From Stygiobacter electus (GTDB lineage: Bacteria; Bacteroidota; Ignavibacteria; Ignavibacteriales; Melioribacteraceae): a DNA stretch of 64,000 nt. The position numbers and the translations under genes are program-made. Position 1 is the stretch's first letter; each line of letters begins with the position of its first letter. The stretch lies in assembly GCA_029210465.1 (NCBI GenBank), contig JARGDL010000007.1, forward strand, positions 53,125 to 117,124, given 5' to 3'. The notes under the pieces are model-generated. The model worked only from the letters and a program-made list of their open reading frames with translations. It searched no databases and was not told where the DNA came from. Below are positions 47,321 to 57,882 of the stretch, one piece after another.

Positions 47321-48880
47321 ATGATAAAAGAAATCGAAATTAGCGTTTTACCAAAATATGTTAATGATTATTCATTTCAGAAAAATTTAGCTGCAAGAAA
47401 ATTAAAATTATCGTTAGAAGATATTACAGCTGTTCAGGTAATCAGAAGGTCAATTGATGCACGTTTGATAATTCCACATTTCAAATTGTTGTTAGCAGTT
47501 TACATTAATGAAAATCCAAATGAAATTTATCGACCAATAGAATTCAAAAAAGTTCAAACAAAGCAATCTGCAATTATTGTAGGCATGGGTCCTGCTGGAA
47601 TGTTTGCAGCATTGAAATTAATTGAACTCGGAATTAAACCAATAATTTTTGAAAGGGGAAAAGACGTTCAACAAAGAAGAAGAGATTTAAGACAAATCCA
47701 GCAATTAGGAATAGTAAATGAGAATTCCAATTATTGTTTTGGTGAAGGTGGCGCCGGCACGTATTCAGATGGAAAATTATATACACGCGCAACAAAGCGT
47801 GGTGATATTAAAAGAATTTTAACAATTTTAGTTCAACATGGAGCTCACAATGAAATTTTAATTGATTCACATCCACATATTGGATCGAATAAATTACCAA
47901 AAGTTGTTCAGCAAATTAGAGAAACAATTTTAAGGTGTGGCGGAGAAATTTATTTTAATTCACTTGTTACCGATTTAATTATTGAGAATAATAAAATTAA
48001 AGGTGTAGTTGTAAATAATGAAAAAGAATATTTCTCAAATGCAGTTATACTTGCAACAGGTCATTCTGCCAGAGACATTTTTTATTTATTAAATAGAAAA
48101 AATATTTTAATTGAAAAAAAACCTTTTGCAGTTGGAGTTAGAATTGAACATCCTCAAAAATTAATTGATGAAATTCAGTATCATTCAAAAGAAAAAGATC
48201 CAAATCTTCCTGCATCGAGTTATAATTTATCATGTCAAATTGATGATAGAGGTGTTTATTCATTTTGTATGTGTCCAGGTGGAATAATCATTCCAGCATC
48301 AACATCACAAAATGAATTAGTATTAAATGGAATGAGTGTATCGAAAAGGAATTCACCATTTGCAAATGCTGGATTTGTGGTTACAGTTGATGAAAAAGAT
48401 TGGCAAACGAAAAATGAGTTTGGTGTTTTTGCTGGTGTTGAATTTCAAAAAGAAATAGAAAGAATTATGTTTGAATATGGTGGAAAAAATCTAAAAGCAC
48501 CCGCACAAAGAATTACTGATTTTGTCAAAGATAAATTATCCGCAACTTTACTAGATTCATCATATATACCTGGAACAATTTCGGCCCCGTTGCATGAATT
48601 ACTTCCTAAACAAATTGTAAAAAGTTTGAAGAAAAGTTTATTTGTATTTGATAAAAAAATGAAAGGATATTACACGGAAGAGGCACAAATTTTAGCACCG
48701 GAGACAAGAACAAGTTCACCAATTAGAGTTACTCGAAATAAAGATTCACTAATGCATATTCAGGTTGAAGGATTATTTCCAAGTGGTGAAGGGGCTGGGT
48801 ATGCTGGCGGTATTGTATCTGCTGCAATTGATGGTGAACGTGTTGCCGAAGCTGTTAAAAGATTTTTAGAAGTTAGTTAA
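47321..48880 (+). CDS. FAD-dependent dehydrogenase of the COG2509 type
   Basis: This 519-residue flavoprotein has an N-terminal domain of about 80 residues, an FAD site (GMGPAGMFAALKL, at about residue 88), the GEGGAGTYSDGKLYTR block, the CMCPGG motif, and a C-terminal GEGAGYAGGIVSAA. These match the COG2509 group of uncharacterised FAD-dependent dehydrogenases. Substrate unknown. It ends with a 15-base overlap with convergent tyrA. Confidence 0.88.
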   Translation: MIKEIEISVLPKYVNDYSFQKNLAARKLKLSLEDITAVQVIRRSIDARLIIPHFKLLLAVYINENPNEIYRPIEFKKVQTKQSAIIVGMGPAGMFAALKLIELGIKPIIFERGKDVQQRRRDLRQIQQLGIVNENSNYCFGEGGAGTYSDGKLYTRATKRGDIKRILTILVQHGAHNEILIDSHPHIGSNKLPKVVQQIRETILRCGGEIYFNSLVTDLIIENNKIKGVVVNNEKEYFSNAVILATGHSARDIFYLLNRKNILIEKKPFAVGVRIEHPQKLIDEIQYHSKEKDPNLPASSYNLSCQIDDRGVYSFCMCPGGIIIPASTSQNELVLNGMSVSKRNSPFANAGFVVTVDEKDWQTKNEFGVFAGVEFQKEIERIMFEYGGKNLKAPAQRITDFVKDKLSATLLDSSYIPGTISAPLHELLPKQIVKSLKKSLFVFDKKMKGYYTEEAQILAPETRTSSPIRVTRNKDSLMHIQVEGLFPSGEGAGYAGGIVSAAIDGERVAEAVKRFLEVS

Positions 48881-49948
48881 AAACCCTTCTTCTTCTAAAA
48901 TTTTTTTTGCGAGTTTTGCTTCTTCTAATTTTGAAAAGGCTAATCTAAAAGTTCCACCTGAACCTTCACGTATTTTTAGTAATTCCATGTCTTTGATATT
49001 AATATTTTGTTTGTATAAAGCAGTGGAGATTTTTGATATTTCTCCAGGTTGATCTTTAACAAAAACAAACAAATCAAATAATTGTGAAATCATACCTTTT
49101 CTGTTTTTAGGAATTTCATCCCTTTTCTTTCGAGCCGACTCAAATTTTTCAGCAAGTTTTTCTAATTCACCATTTTCAATTAAACTTTTAATTTGCTGAA
49201 ATTCATTTTCAAATGAATCAAAAGCCGCAAGTATTTTTTCTTTATTTAATTTTATTATTGATTCCCAAATATCAAAACTGCTTGAAGCAATTCTTGTCAT
49301 GTCGCGAAATCCACCAGCGGCATAATCGTAAAAATGAATATCGTTGTTTTGTAAACTTGCAGAATTAATTAGAGAAACAGCAAGTAGCTGAGGAAGATGA
49401 CTAACTGAAGCAACTACAATATCATGAACCTTTGGTGAAAGGAAATTTATTCTTGCACCGAGCTTATGAATTATTTCGATAAAATCATTCCAAGCGAAAT
49501 AATCTTTCACTTCATTTGTCAAAATATAAATTGAATTTTCAAAAAGGAGAGAATCAGAATTTTGAAATCCGCTTACTTCTTTGCCTGTCATTGGATGACC
49601 GCCAACAAAAAAACCTTTTGAATTTATTTTGTTCCATTCTTCGTGAAAAATATTTTTTACTCCGCAAACATCTGTGATAAGATTTGATGAATCTAATTTT
49701 GGTGCAAGTTCTTTAAAAACCTTGAGAGACAAATCTAAAGGGAAGCAGAGAAAAATTATTTCAGATTTTTTTGATTCTTCAATTGAAGCAAGTTTTTCAT
49801 CAATCACATTTTGTGAAAGAGCTTGCTCAAGAATTTCATCTTTGTCATATCCAAAAATTTTAAAGGTGGTTTCACTTGCTTTTAATGATTTTGCAATAGA
49901 GCCACCAATTAACCCTAATCCTAAAATTGAAATACTTTTTACTTTCAA
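48866..49948 (-). CDS. tyrA: Prephenate dehydrogenase with C-terminal ACT domain
   Basis: The 360-residue enzyme makes 4-hydroxyphenylpyruvate for tyrosine synthesis. The Rossmann motif GLGLIGGSIAKSL, the VGGHPMTGKE block with the catalytic histidine, and ASVSHLPQLLA are present. An ACT domain (about residues 283-360, with VKDQPGEISKI) suggests allosteric control by tyrosine or another amino acid. No chorismate mutase domain is attached. The start overlaps the end of aroF by 4 bases. Confidence 0.92.
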   Translation of the reverse strand: MKVKSISILGLGLIGGSIAKSLKASETTFKIFGYDKDEILEQALSQNVIDEKLASIEESKKSEIIFLCFPLDLSLKVFKELAPKLDSSNLITDVCGVKNIFHEEWNKINSKGFFVGGHPMTGKEVSGFQNSDSLLFENSIYILTNEVKDYFAWNDFIEIIHKLGARINFLSPKVHDIVVASVSHLPQLLAVSLINSASLQNNDIHFYDYAAGGFRDMTRIASSSFDIWESIIKLNKEKILAAFDSFENEFQQIKSLIENGELEKLAEKFESARKKRDEIPKNRKGMISQLFDLFVFVKDQPGEISKISTALYKQNINIKDMELLKIREGSGGTFRLAFSKLEEAKLAKKILEEEGFLTNF

Positions 49949-50961
49949 ATCAAAGTCCTGCCAATAGCTTCAGCAATATTTTGAAGTTCATCCATGAGTT
50001 TAAGATAGGTCTCAGGTAATAAAGCTTGTGGCCCATCACTTAAAGCTTTTTCAGGATCATGATGTATTTCAATCATTAATCCATCAGCACCAGCTGCAAC
50101 AGCGGCACGAGCCATTGGTGGTACTTGATCTCTTAATCCAGTTGCGTGAGATGGATCTGCAATTACCGGTAAATGACTTTTTTTATGAACAACAGGAATT
50201 GCAGAAAGGTCGAAAGTGTTTCTTGTATAATTTTCAAAAGTTCTAATTCCTCTTTCGCATAATATAACATCTTTATTTCCGCCAGATAAAATATATTCCG
50301 CAGACATTAACCATTCTTCTATTGTTGCCGCAATTCCTCTTTTTAACATTATTGGTTTATCAACTTTGCCAAGTTCTTTTAAGAGAGAAAAATTTTGCAT
50401 GTTGCGTGCACCAACTTGAAAGATATCGGTGTATTTATAAATCAAATCAATTTGTTCATTTTGCATTACTTCAGTTATTACCAATAAATTATATTCATCA
50501 GCTGCTGCTCTCATTAATTTTAAACCTTCTTCACCTAAGCCTTGAAAAGTATATGGTGATGTTCTTGGTTTGAAAGCACCGCCGCGTAAAATTTTTGCAC
50601 CAGAATCAGCAACTATTTTTGCTAACTTAAAAATTTGTTCTTCGGTTTCAATTGAACATGGACCTGACATCATCACAAGTTTATTACCGCCAATTTCAAC
50701 ATCTTTTACTTTTACAATTGTGTTATGTTCTTGAAAACTTCTACTGGCTAATTTAAATGGAGTTGTAACACGATATACTTCTTCAACCCCGTCAAGTATG
50801 CTAATATTACGAATATCAAAGTTTGGTTTTACTCCAATTGCTCCGATTATAGTTTTTTCTGCACCAGTTGATTGATGAATTTGAAAACCAAAACTCTTTA
50901 AATGATTTATAATATTTTCAATTTGTTGCTCAGTTGCATTTTTTTGTAAAATAACTACCAA
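49945..50961 (-). CDS. aroF: 3-deoxy-7-phosphoheptulonate synthase (DAHP synthase, type I beta)
   Basis: The 338-residue enzyme catalyses the first step of the shikimate pathway. An N-terminal ferredoxin-like regulatory domain (about residues 1-70, VVILQKNATEQQIE) precedes the barrel, as in the Thermotoga-type enzyme. Barrel motifs are SGPCSIETEEQ, LRGGAFKPRTSPY, VGARNMQNF, LKRGIAAT, and DPSHATG. The regulatory domain and the ACT domain of the adjacent TyrA suggest feedback control of aromatic synthesis. Confidence 0.95.
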   Translation of the reverse strand: MVVILQKNATEQQIENIINHLKSFGFQIHQSTGAEKTIIGAIGVKPNFDIRNISILDGVEEVYRVTTPFKLASRSFQEHNTIVKVKDVEIGGNKLVMMSGPCSIETEEQIFKLAKIVADSGAKILRGGAFKPRTSPYTFQGLGEEGLKLMRAAADEYNLLVITEVMQNEQIDLIYKYTDIFQVGARNMQNFSLLKELGKVDKPIMLKRGIAATIEEWLMSAEYILSGGNKDVILCERGIRTFENYTRNTFDLSAIPVVHKKSHLPVIADPSHATGLRDQVPPMARAAVAAGADGLMIEIHHDPEKALSDGPQALLPETYLKLMDELQNIAEAIGRTLI

Positions 50962-50975
50962 TTTATTTCTCCTTT

Positions 50976-51593
50976 TTAATCATGAAATTTTTTTTCACCT
51001 GCTAAAATTTTAATAGGAATATAATCTTCCTTTGTTGGTATTGCACATGAATATTCTGCTGAGTATGCACAATATGGATTATAAGCTAAGTTAAAATCTA
51101 CTTTGTAAATATAATTTGGATCTTCATTCAATTCAAAGTCAAGATAACGACCTACTCCGTAAGTCTCATTGTTTGTTGTTAGATCTGTAAACCAAATAGA
51201 ATGATAAATATTTCCATTTATAGTTTGACTTTCATATACATTTACTTTATAATCTTTTCCTTCATAATTTATTTTTAAGTACCCGATTCTTAAAACATTT
51301 CTTGGTTCACCTTTAGTTCCGAATATTGTAATTGTATCTTTTTTATCATAGAAATATAACTTACTTGAGAATACAAACTTTGGGTCTACGTCAAAATAAT
51401 TTAAATCATGAAATTCAACTTTGCTCTTTAAGTTAAATGGTGAATCCGGATCGTTTTTCATCCATTCATTTTTTTCTTTTCTTTCTTGTTCAATTGATGA
51501 AATATAAAATTTTTCTTCAGGTGTATAGTTTTTTTCGCAAGAAATCAAAAAAACAGTAATTAATAAGTATGCTATTAAATTAATTTTCATCAT
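50976..51593 (-). CDS. DUF1684 lipoprotein
   Basis: The 205-residue protein has a lipoprotein signal with Cys19 (FLISC) and a DUF1684 domain, recognised by the VGRYLDFELNE block and the AYNPYCAYSAEYSCAIP block with conserved cysteines. Function unknown. I chose the ATG at 51593; an ATG one codon on and a TTG one codon before are equally possible. Its start overlaps mutS by 14 bases, so it is coupled to mutS, and aroF follows after 14 bases. Confidence 0.85.
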   Translation of the reverse strand: MMKINLIAYLLITVFLISCEKNYTPEEKFYISSIEQERKEKNEWMKNDPDSPFNLKSKVEFHDLNYFDVDPKFVFSSKLYFYDKKDTITIFGTKGEPRNVLRIGYLKINYEGKDYKVNVYESQTINGNIYHSIWFTDLTTNNETYGVGRYLDFELNEDPNYIYKVDFNLAYNPYCAYSAEYSCAIPTKEDYIPIKILAGEKKFHD

Positions 51594-54192
51594 CAATTTT
51601 CTTTTTTAGTTCATTTAATTTATTCAATGCCTGAATTGGTGTAAGATCATCAATTGGTATTTCTGAAATTTCTTTTCTAATGGAATCATCTTTTATTTCA
51701 AATAGATTGATTTGTAACTCATCAGTTTGCTTTTGTTTTGCAATTTTAACTTTTTTCATTTCGTAAGGTGTTAATTCTTTGCTTTCAAGATTAGCTAAAA
51801 TTTCTTTTGCTCGTTTAGTAACAAAAGTTGGTAAACCAGCCATTTGTGCAACTTGAATTCCATAACTATGATCTGCAAAGCCTTCACTTACTTTATGTAG
51901 AAAAATAACTTTATCGCCATATTCACGGACTTCAACTTTGTAATTTTTTATACGTGGAAAAATATCTGCCATTTCATTTAGTTCATGATAATGAGTTGCG
52001 AACAAAGTTTTTGCTTGAAGTAATGGATTATCATGTAAATATTCAGTTATTGCCCAGGCAATTGAGATCCCATCGAATGTACTAGTTCCTCTTCCGATTT
52101 CATCAAGCAATATTAAACTTTTGCTTGTAGCATTATTTAATATGTTTGCAGCTTCCTGCATTTCAACTAAGAATGTTGATTCACCAGCTGAAATATTATC
52201 GCTTGCACCAACTCTTGTAAAAATTCTATCAACCAAACCAATTGATGCTTTAGTTGCAGGAACAAAAGAACCAATTTGAGCTAGTAAAACAATTAATCCA
52301 ATTTGACGAAGATAAACTGATTTACCGGCCATGTTTGGACCAGTTAAAATTATTATCTGATTTTCTGATGATGACAACTTGCAATCGTTTGGAGTGAATT
52401 TTTCTGATGGGGATAAAATTCTTTCTACAACCGGATGTCTTCCTTCTATGATTTCAATTGCATCAGATTCATTTAATTCGGGTTTGCAATAATTATATTC
52501 AACTGCACATTCTGCAAAAGATTGAAAGCAATCTAATGTTGCAATTAGTTTTGCATTCTCCTGAATTTCTTCAACATGTTTTACAATTTCATTTCTTACT
52601 TCTTCGAAAATTTTGAATTCAAGATTTAAAATATTTTCATGAGCATTTAAAATTTTATCTTCATATTCTTTCAGTTCCGGAGTTATATATCTTTCGCTGT
52701 TGACGAGCGTTTGCTTGCGAATATAGTTATCAGGAATTTTATCTTTGTGTGCATTGCTAATTTCAATATAATACCCAAATACTTTATTGTAACTAACTTT
52801 GAGTGAAGGTATTCTCGTTCTTTCTCTTTCACTTTTCTGAAGCTCAGCTATCCAATTTTTTGCATTTGATGAAATATTCCTTAGTTCATCTAACTCTTTA
52901 TTGTAACCATTTTTAATAACATCGCTATCGCTCAATGAAATTGGAGGATCATCATTTATAGCATTTTCGATTAATTCTACAATTTCAGAAAGAGGATTTA
53001 ATTTAACATTTATTGAAGTAATAAATTCATTTGTTGATTGGTCAAGTATTTGTTTTATAAGTGGAATTTTTTTAAATGAATTTTTTAGCAAGACTATTTC
53101 ACGTGGATTAATTCTTCCTGTGCAAACTTTTGAAGCAAGTCTTTCAATATCTCCGATTTCTTTTAATTCATTTTTAATATTTTGTCTTACAATTTTATTA
53201 TTTACAAATTCATCTATACAACTTTGTCTTTGCAAAATAGGTTCTAATTTTCGAAGTGGGGAAGTAATCCATTTCTTTAAAAGTCTTCCACCCATTGATG
53301 TTTCAGTTTTATCGAGAATAGAAATTAATGAACCTTCCCGTTCACCACCTTGAATTGTAAATGTAATTTCTAAATTTCTTTTAGTGGAAAAATCCAGAAT
53401 CATAAAATCAGAAGGGTTGTACCGTGATATTTTATTAATATGATTCAGGTTTGTCTTTTGTGTTTCCTTCAAATAATTTAGAGCTGAACCAGCGGCACAA
53501 ATACCATTCTTGTAGTTTTCAATTCCAAATCCTTTTAAAGTTTTTATATTAAAATGATTAATAAGTAAATCGTTACCATAGTTAAAGTCATAAATCCAAT
53601 CATCAATTTTTGTGATTCTTGTAGAAGGTAAAATTTTTTGAATTTTTTGCTCAAGAAAGTTTTTATGTTTTTTGGGAATTAAAATTTCCGATGGGTGAAT
53701 ATTTTCAAGTTGCTGTGTAAAATTATTTTCTGAAACTTCAAAAACCTGAAATTCACCAGTTGAAATATCAACAAATGCTAATCCTGCAATTTCATTTTCA
53801 ATATAAATTGATAGCAAATAATTATTTTTTTTATGATCTAAAATTTTATCAGAAGTTGTAACACCTGGAGTAACAATTTCAATTACATCACGTTTAACAA
53901 TTCCTTTTGCAAATTTGGGATCTTCAAGCTGTTCGCAAATTGCTACTCTGTAACCAGAACGAACTAATTTTGGCAAATATGAATCAATAGCATGATGTGG
54001 AAATCCGGCTAAAGGAACATCACCAGCGGCACCATTTGCACGTTTAGTTAAAGTTATTCCCAAAACTTTAGAAGCTAATTTTGCATCTTCTTCAAAAGTT
54101 TCAAAAAAATCTCCAACTCTAAAAAGCAAAATTGTATCTGGATAATTTGCTTTTATCTTTGCGTACTGTGTCATTAATGGTGTAACTGACAT
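51580..54192 (-). CDS. mutS: DNA mismatch-repair protein MutS
   Basis: The 870-residue protein recognises mismatched bases. The N-terminal mismatch-binding motif is Phe29-x-Glu31 (GDFFETF), followed by the connector and lever domains. The ATPase has Walker A GPNMAGKSVYLRQIG and Walker B LILLDEIGRGTSTFDG. The C-terminal helix-turn-helix region follows. Length is typical for MutS1. It is the first gene of a minus-strand operon with a DUF1684 lipoprotein, aroF and tyrA, and divergent from the GH13 gene. Confidence 0.97.
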   Translation of the reverse strand: MSVTPLMTQYAKIKANYPDTILLFRVGDFFETFEEDAKLASKVLGITLTKRANGAAGDVPLAGFPHHAIDSYLPKLVRSGYRVAICEQLEDPKFAKGIVKRDVIEIVTPGVTTSDKILDHKKNNYLLSIYIENEIAGLAFVDISTGEFQVFEVSENNFTQQLENIHPSEILIPKKHKNFLEQKIQKILPSTRITKIDDWIYDFNYGNDLLINHFNIKTLKGFGIENYKNGICAAGSALNYLKETQKTNLNHINKISRYNPSDFMILDFSTKRNLEITFTIQGGEREGSLISILDKTETSMGGRLLKKWITSPLRKLEPILQRQSCIDEFVNNKIVRQNIKNELKEIGDIERLASKVCTGRINPREIVLLKNSFKKIPLIKQILDQSTNEFITSINVKLNPLSEIVELIENAINDDPPISLSDSDVIKNGYNKELDELRNISSNAKNWIAELQKSERERTRIPSLKVSYNKVFGYYIEISNAHKDKIPDNYIRKQTLVNSERYITPELKEYEDKILNAHENILNLEFKIFEEVRNEIVKHVEEIQENAKLIATLDCFQSFAECAVEYNYCKPELNESDAIEIIEGRHPVVERILSPSEKFTPNDCKLSSSENQIIILTGPNMAGKSVYLRQIGLIVLLAQIGSFVPATKASIGLVDRIFTRVGASDNISAGESTFLVEMQEAANILNNATSKSLILLDEIGRGTSTFDGISIAWAITEYLHDNPLLQAKTLFATHYHELNEMADIFPRIKNYKVEVREYGDKVIFLHKVSEGFADHSYGIQVAQMAGLPTFVTKRAKEILANLESKELTPYEMKKVKIAKQKQTDELQINLFEIKDDSIRKEISEIPIDDLTPIQALNKLNELKKKIDDEN

Positions 54193-54247
54193 ACTTTCCT
54201 TAAAATAAGCGGCTCAAAAATAGGTGAATAGGTTTTTATAATCAAAG

Positions 54248-54262
54248 TGAAGTTTAACTTCA
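54248..54262. promoter_or_regulatory. Perfect 7-bp inverted repeat between mutS and the GH13 gene
   Basis: TGAAGTT-T-AACTTCA is a perfect palindrome around one central base, in the 120-base divergent promoter region. Its length and symmetry suit a dimeric regulator site; which gene it would control is unknown. The rest of the gap is AT-rich with no other structure I can support. Confidence 0.4.
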
Positions 54263-54312
54263 AAAATCTTATCATTATATTAAGAACGTAATTAAAATGG
54301 TTTGAGTTTAAT

Positions 54313-57300
54313 ATGTCGAATTTGAAATTTGAATTTCATATTGCAAAAGAAGTCAGAAAAAAATATGAATTATCTGATGAACTTTTTTCCTTAAATGGAA
54401 ATGTAATTTTTGCAAATTTTGTTGCTGTAAGAAATTTTGTAAAAAAAATTAATGACAAAAGAAATGTTGAAGATCATGTTTCAGCCGGGTTGATAAATGC
54501 ATTTGGACTTATTGATGAAATTTATCATTTCATTTTTAGAATTTATGAAACTCAAATTAATCCCGGTGTTTTTGAAAGAGCGTTTTACAAATTAAACAAA
54601 GAACTTGGTGATGATAAAGTAAAAAAACTTCTTTTTGAATTTTGTTCTGTTTATCCACCGTTAAATGTTTATAAAGGTAAAGAAGAAATTTATGATTATC
54701 TCAATTCCTTTACTGATGAAAGAGCAAATACTCTTATTACACTTGAGGAATTAATTCTTTTGTACTTTGCAAACTTTAATCCATCGAATACAAAAATTAA
54801 AGAACTATTCGATGAGAATTATCTTGGTCAAAAATTAATTTATCAAAATGCAATTCAATTACTTGAAGAATTCTTTAAAAATGAAAAAAAAGTTAGTCCA
54901 CTTAATCAAGATATATTTACACTTCTCAAATTACCAATTATAAATAATCCAAATGATATTGAAGCACAATTAGATTTTATAAAAGAAAAATTTGGTATTC
55001 TAATTAGTGATAAATTCATTAAAAGAATATTAAGCAGTAAAGATTTATTTAAAGAAGAATTTGTAATTCAGCATACTGGATTTGGAGGAGCACCGACTGT
55101 AACTCCGGATTATAAAGGCAAATCTAATTTAGATTTTTTAACTCTTGGAAAATCTGGTTACAAGTATGCTCAGGACTCATGGAAAGATTTTGTAGAGCCT
55201 GAAAATTTTACACAAGATATTGATTGGATGCCCAATGTAGTGTTATTAGCAAAAAATACTTATGTGTGGTTAGATCAACTTTCTAAAAAATATAAAAGAG
55301 AAATTAAAAGACTTGATCAAGTTCCAGATGAAGAATTAGATCTTATAGCAAGATGGAATTTTAATGGTTTATGGTTAATAGGAATTTGGGAACGAAGCAG
55401 TGCATCAAAAAAAATAAAACATTTGATGGGAAATATTGATGCTGTTTCTTCTGCTTATTCATTGTACGATTATATTATTGCACATGATCTCGGTGGTGAA
55501 GAGGCATATAATAATCTAAATCATCGTTGTAAAATAAGAGGCATTCGTTTAGCAAGTGATATGGTACCAAATCATACCGGAATATTTTCAGATTGGATAA
55601 TCAATCATCCAAATTATTTTATACAAACAAGTCAATCACCATTTCCAAATTATTCGTTTCATGGTCCAAATTTATCAGATAATGATTCAGTTCAAATTAG
55701 AATTGAAGATGGTTATTGGAGAAGAACTGATGCGGCTGTTGTTTTTCAAAGAATTGATAATAAAACTGGTGAAGTAAAATATATTTATCATGGCAATGAT
55801 GGAACAAATATGCCATGGAACGATACTGCACAATTAAACTTGTTAGAAAAAGAAGTTCGAGAAGCAGTTATCCAAAAAATTTTAGATGTTGCTAAAAAGT
55901 TTTCTATTATTCGATTTGATGCCGCAATGACTTTGACCAAAAAACATTTTTCAAGATTGTGGTATCCTGAACCCGGACGAGGCGGTGATATTCCTTCTCG
56001 TGCAGATTTTTCAATGACAAAAGATGAATTCGATCAAAAATTTCCTATTGAATTTTGGCGTGAAGTTGTTGATAGAATTAACAATGAAATGCCAGAAACT
56101 CTTTTACTAGCCGAAGCTTTTTGGCTACTCGAAGGTTACTTTGTTCGTTCTCTTGGTATGCACAGAGTTTATAATTCTGCTTTTATGCACATGTTGATGA
56201 AAGAAGAAAATAATAAATACAAAAAACTAATTACAGAAACTCTTGAATTCGAACCAGAAATTTTGAAACGATATGTAAACTTTATGAGCAATCCTGATGA
56301 AGAAACTGCAATTAAACAGTTTGGTAGTGATGATAAATATTTTGGTGTTTGTACATTGATGGTAACTCTACCAGGATTACCAATGTTTGCTCATGGACAA
56401 ATTGAAGGTTATCATGAAAAATATGGAATGGAATATCAAAGAGCTTACTACAATGAAACTCCAAATCAATGGTTAATTGAAAGACATGAAAGAGAAATTT
56501 TTCCCCTTATTAAAAAAAGATATTTATTCAGTCATGTGTCAAACTTTTGGTTTTATGATTTTATTAATGATTATGGTAATATTGATGAAAATGTATTTGC
56601 CTTTACAAACAGTGAAAAAGGAGAACGTGCAATTGTTTTTTACAATAACAAATATCAAAGTGTATCTGGAAAAATTTTCCATTCAACACCAAAATTAATT
56701 TCTGTAAATGATAAAAAAGAATTGCAAACTAAAACTCTTGGAGAAGCTCTCCGAATTAAACCAACTCTTCAACACTATTATATTTATCGTGAACATATTT
56801 CTAATCTCGAATATTTGAAATCCGGAAGTGAACTTACTTTCGAAGGATTTTATGTTGAATTGGGAGCTTTTAAGTATAAAGTCTTTTTAGATTTTCATGA
56901 AGTATATGATGCCGAAGGAGATTATGAAAAACTTGAAATGGAGCTAAAAGGGAAAGGTGTTCCTTCAATAAAATATGCACTTGCAGAAATGAAACTCAAA
57001 CCGATCCATAATGCTTTCGAAAATATTTTTGATGAAACTGCAGTACAAGAATTTATAAATGAAGTAGTTCTCAGTGAAGAAAAAATTTCAATCGATTGTT
57101 GTCAGTTATTAACTAAAAAATATAATAAATTAATTAATATTATTATTAAGCATTATGCACTTAGCATGAATGGTAAAAATAATGTTGTTGAATTTTCTGA
57201 TTTGATAAAGAAAGTAAAAGTAAGAGCTTCATTAATTAATAAATATTTATCTTTCAAACCGGATTCAATTCATAGAAATAATTTCCAACCATTTATTTTA

Positions 57301-57876
57301 AGTACAGATACTGATTACAAAGAGAATTCAATTTTATTGCTTCAATATTTAGTAATATCCACTTTAAAAAAATTATTTGTTGACGAAGAAGAAATTAACG
57401 GTAATAATTTTATTGAAAAGATGATGCTGAATATTCCTGTTAGAAAAATGATTTCACGACTTGGCAAAGGAGATTACGAAGTAGATAGATCAATCCTTTT
57501 ACTAAATATCATATTGCATTACGAAGAACAATATACTCACTTATTTAACGATGATAAACGAAATTCTAAAAAAGATGTTGAAACGAAATTTGAAAAAGAA
57601 AATAATTCACTAATTCAACATCTATTTGAAGAAGAAGCGATAAAATTATTTCTTGGTGTAAATCAATATGAAGGCGTTACCTTTTATCACAAAGAAAGTT
57701 TTGATGAACTACTGAGCTGGATTTTCTCAATCAACTTACTCAATAGTAAATATGATGAAAAAGAATTTATAGAAAAGATGAATGAAGAATTAAAGCGATA
57801 TATTGAATTAGAAAGATATTCAAAAGAATCGAATTATGTATTTGATAAATTTTTAGAAAAAATAATAAACTCATAA
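54313..57876 (+). CDS. Very large GH13-family (alpha-amylase clan) protein
   Basis: The 1187-residue protein carries a GH13 catalytic barrel at about residues 300-780. Region I is DMVPNHTG (Asp416-His421), region II is IRFDAAMTL (nucleophile Asp536), region III is LLLAEAFW (acid/base Glu601), and region IV is SNPDEET (Asp662, where the usual histidine before it is proline). No signal peptide is visible, so it appears cytoplasmic. About 230 unassigned residues precede the barrel and about 400 mostly helical residues follow it. The substrate is probably an alpha-glucan or related glucoside, but no subfamily is recognised. No glycogen or trehalose genes are next to it. Starts alone on the plus strand after a 120-base divergent gap. 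Confidence 0.82.
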   Translation: MSNLKFEFHIAKEVRKKYELSDELFSLNGNVIFANFVAVRNFVKKINDKRNVEDHVSAGLINAFGLIDEIYHFIFRIYETQINPGVFERAFYKLNKELGDDKVKKLLFEFCSVYPPLNVYKGKEEIYDYLNSFTDERANTLITLEELILLYFANFNPSNTKIKELFDENYLGQKLIYQNAIQLLEEFFKNEKKVSPLNQDIFTLLKLPIINNPNDIEAQLDFIKEKFGILISDKFIKRILSSKDLFKEEFVIQHTGFGGAPTVTPDYKGKSNLDFLTLGKSGYKYAQDSWKDFVEPENFTQDIDWMPNVVLLAKNTYVWLDQLSKKYKREIKRLDQVPDEELDLIARWNFNGLWLIGIWERSSASKKIKHLMGNIDAVSSAYSLYDYIIAHDLGGEEAYNNLNHRCKIRGIRLASDMVPNHTGIFSDWIINHPNYFIQTSQSPFPNYSFHGPNLSDNDSVQIRIEDGYWRRTDAAVVFQRIDNKTGEVKYIYHGNDGTNMPWNDTAQLNLLEKEVREAVIQKILDVAKKFSIIRFDAAMTLTKKHFSRLWYPEPGRGGDIPSRADFSMTKDEFDQKFPIEFWREVVDRINNEMPETLLLAEAFWLLEGYFVRSLGMHRVYNSAFMHMLMKEENNKYKKLITETLEFEPEILKRYVNFMSNPDEETAIKQFGSDDKYFGVCTLMVTLPGLPMFAHGQIEGYHEKYGMEYQRAYYNETPNQWLIERHEREIFPLIKKRYLFSHVSNFWFYDFINDYGNIDENVFAFTNSEKGERAIVFYNNKYQSVSGKIFHSTPKLISVNDKKELQTKTLGEALRIKPTLQHYYIYREHISNLEYLKSGSELTFEGFYVELGAFKYKVFLDFHEVYDAEGDYEKLEMELKGKGVPSIKYALAEMKLKPIHNAFENIFDETAVQEFINEVVLSEEKISIDCCQLLTKKYNKLINIIIKHYALSMNGKNNVVEFSDLIKKVKVRASLINKYLSFKPDSIHRNNFQPFILSTDTDYKENSILLLQYLVISTLKKLFVDEEEINGNNFIEKMMLNIPVRKMISRLGKGDYEVDRSILLLNIILHYEEQYTHLFNDDKRNSKKDVETKFEKENNSLIQHLFEEEAIKLFLGVNQYEGVTFYHKESFDELLSWIFSINLLNSKYDEKEFIEKMNEELKRYIELERYSKESNYVFDKFLEKIINS

Positions 57877-57882
57877 CAAGCT

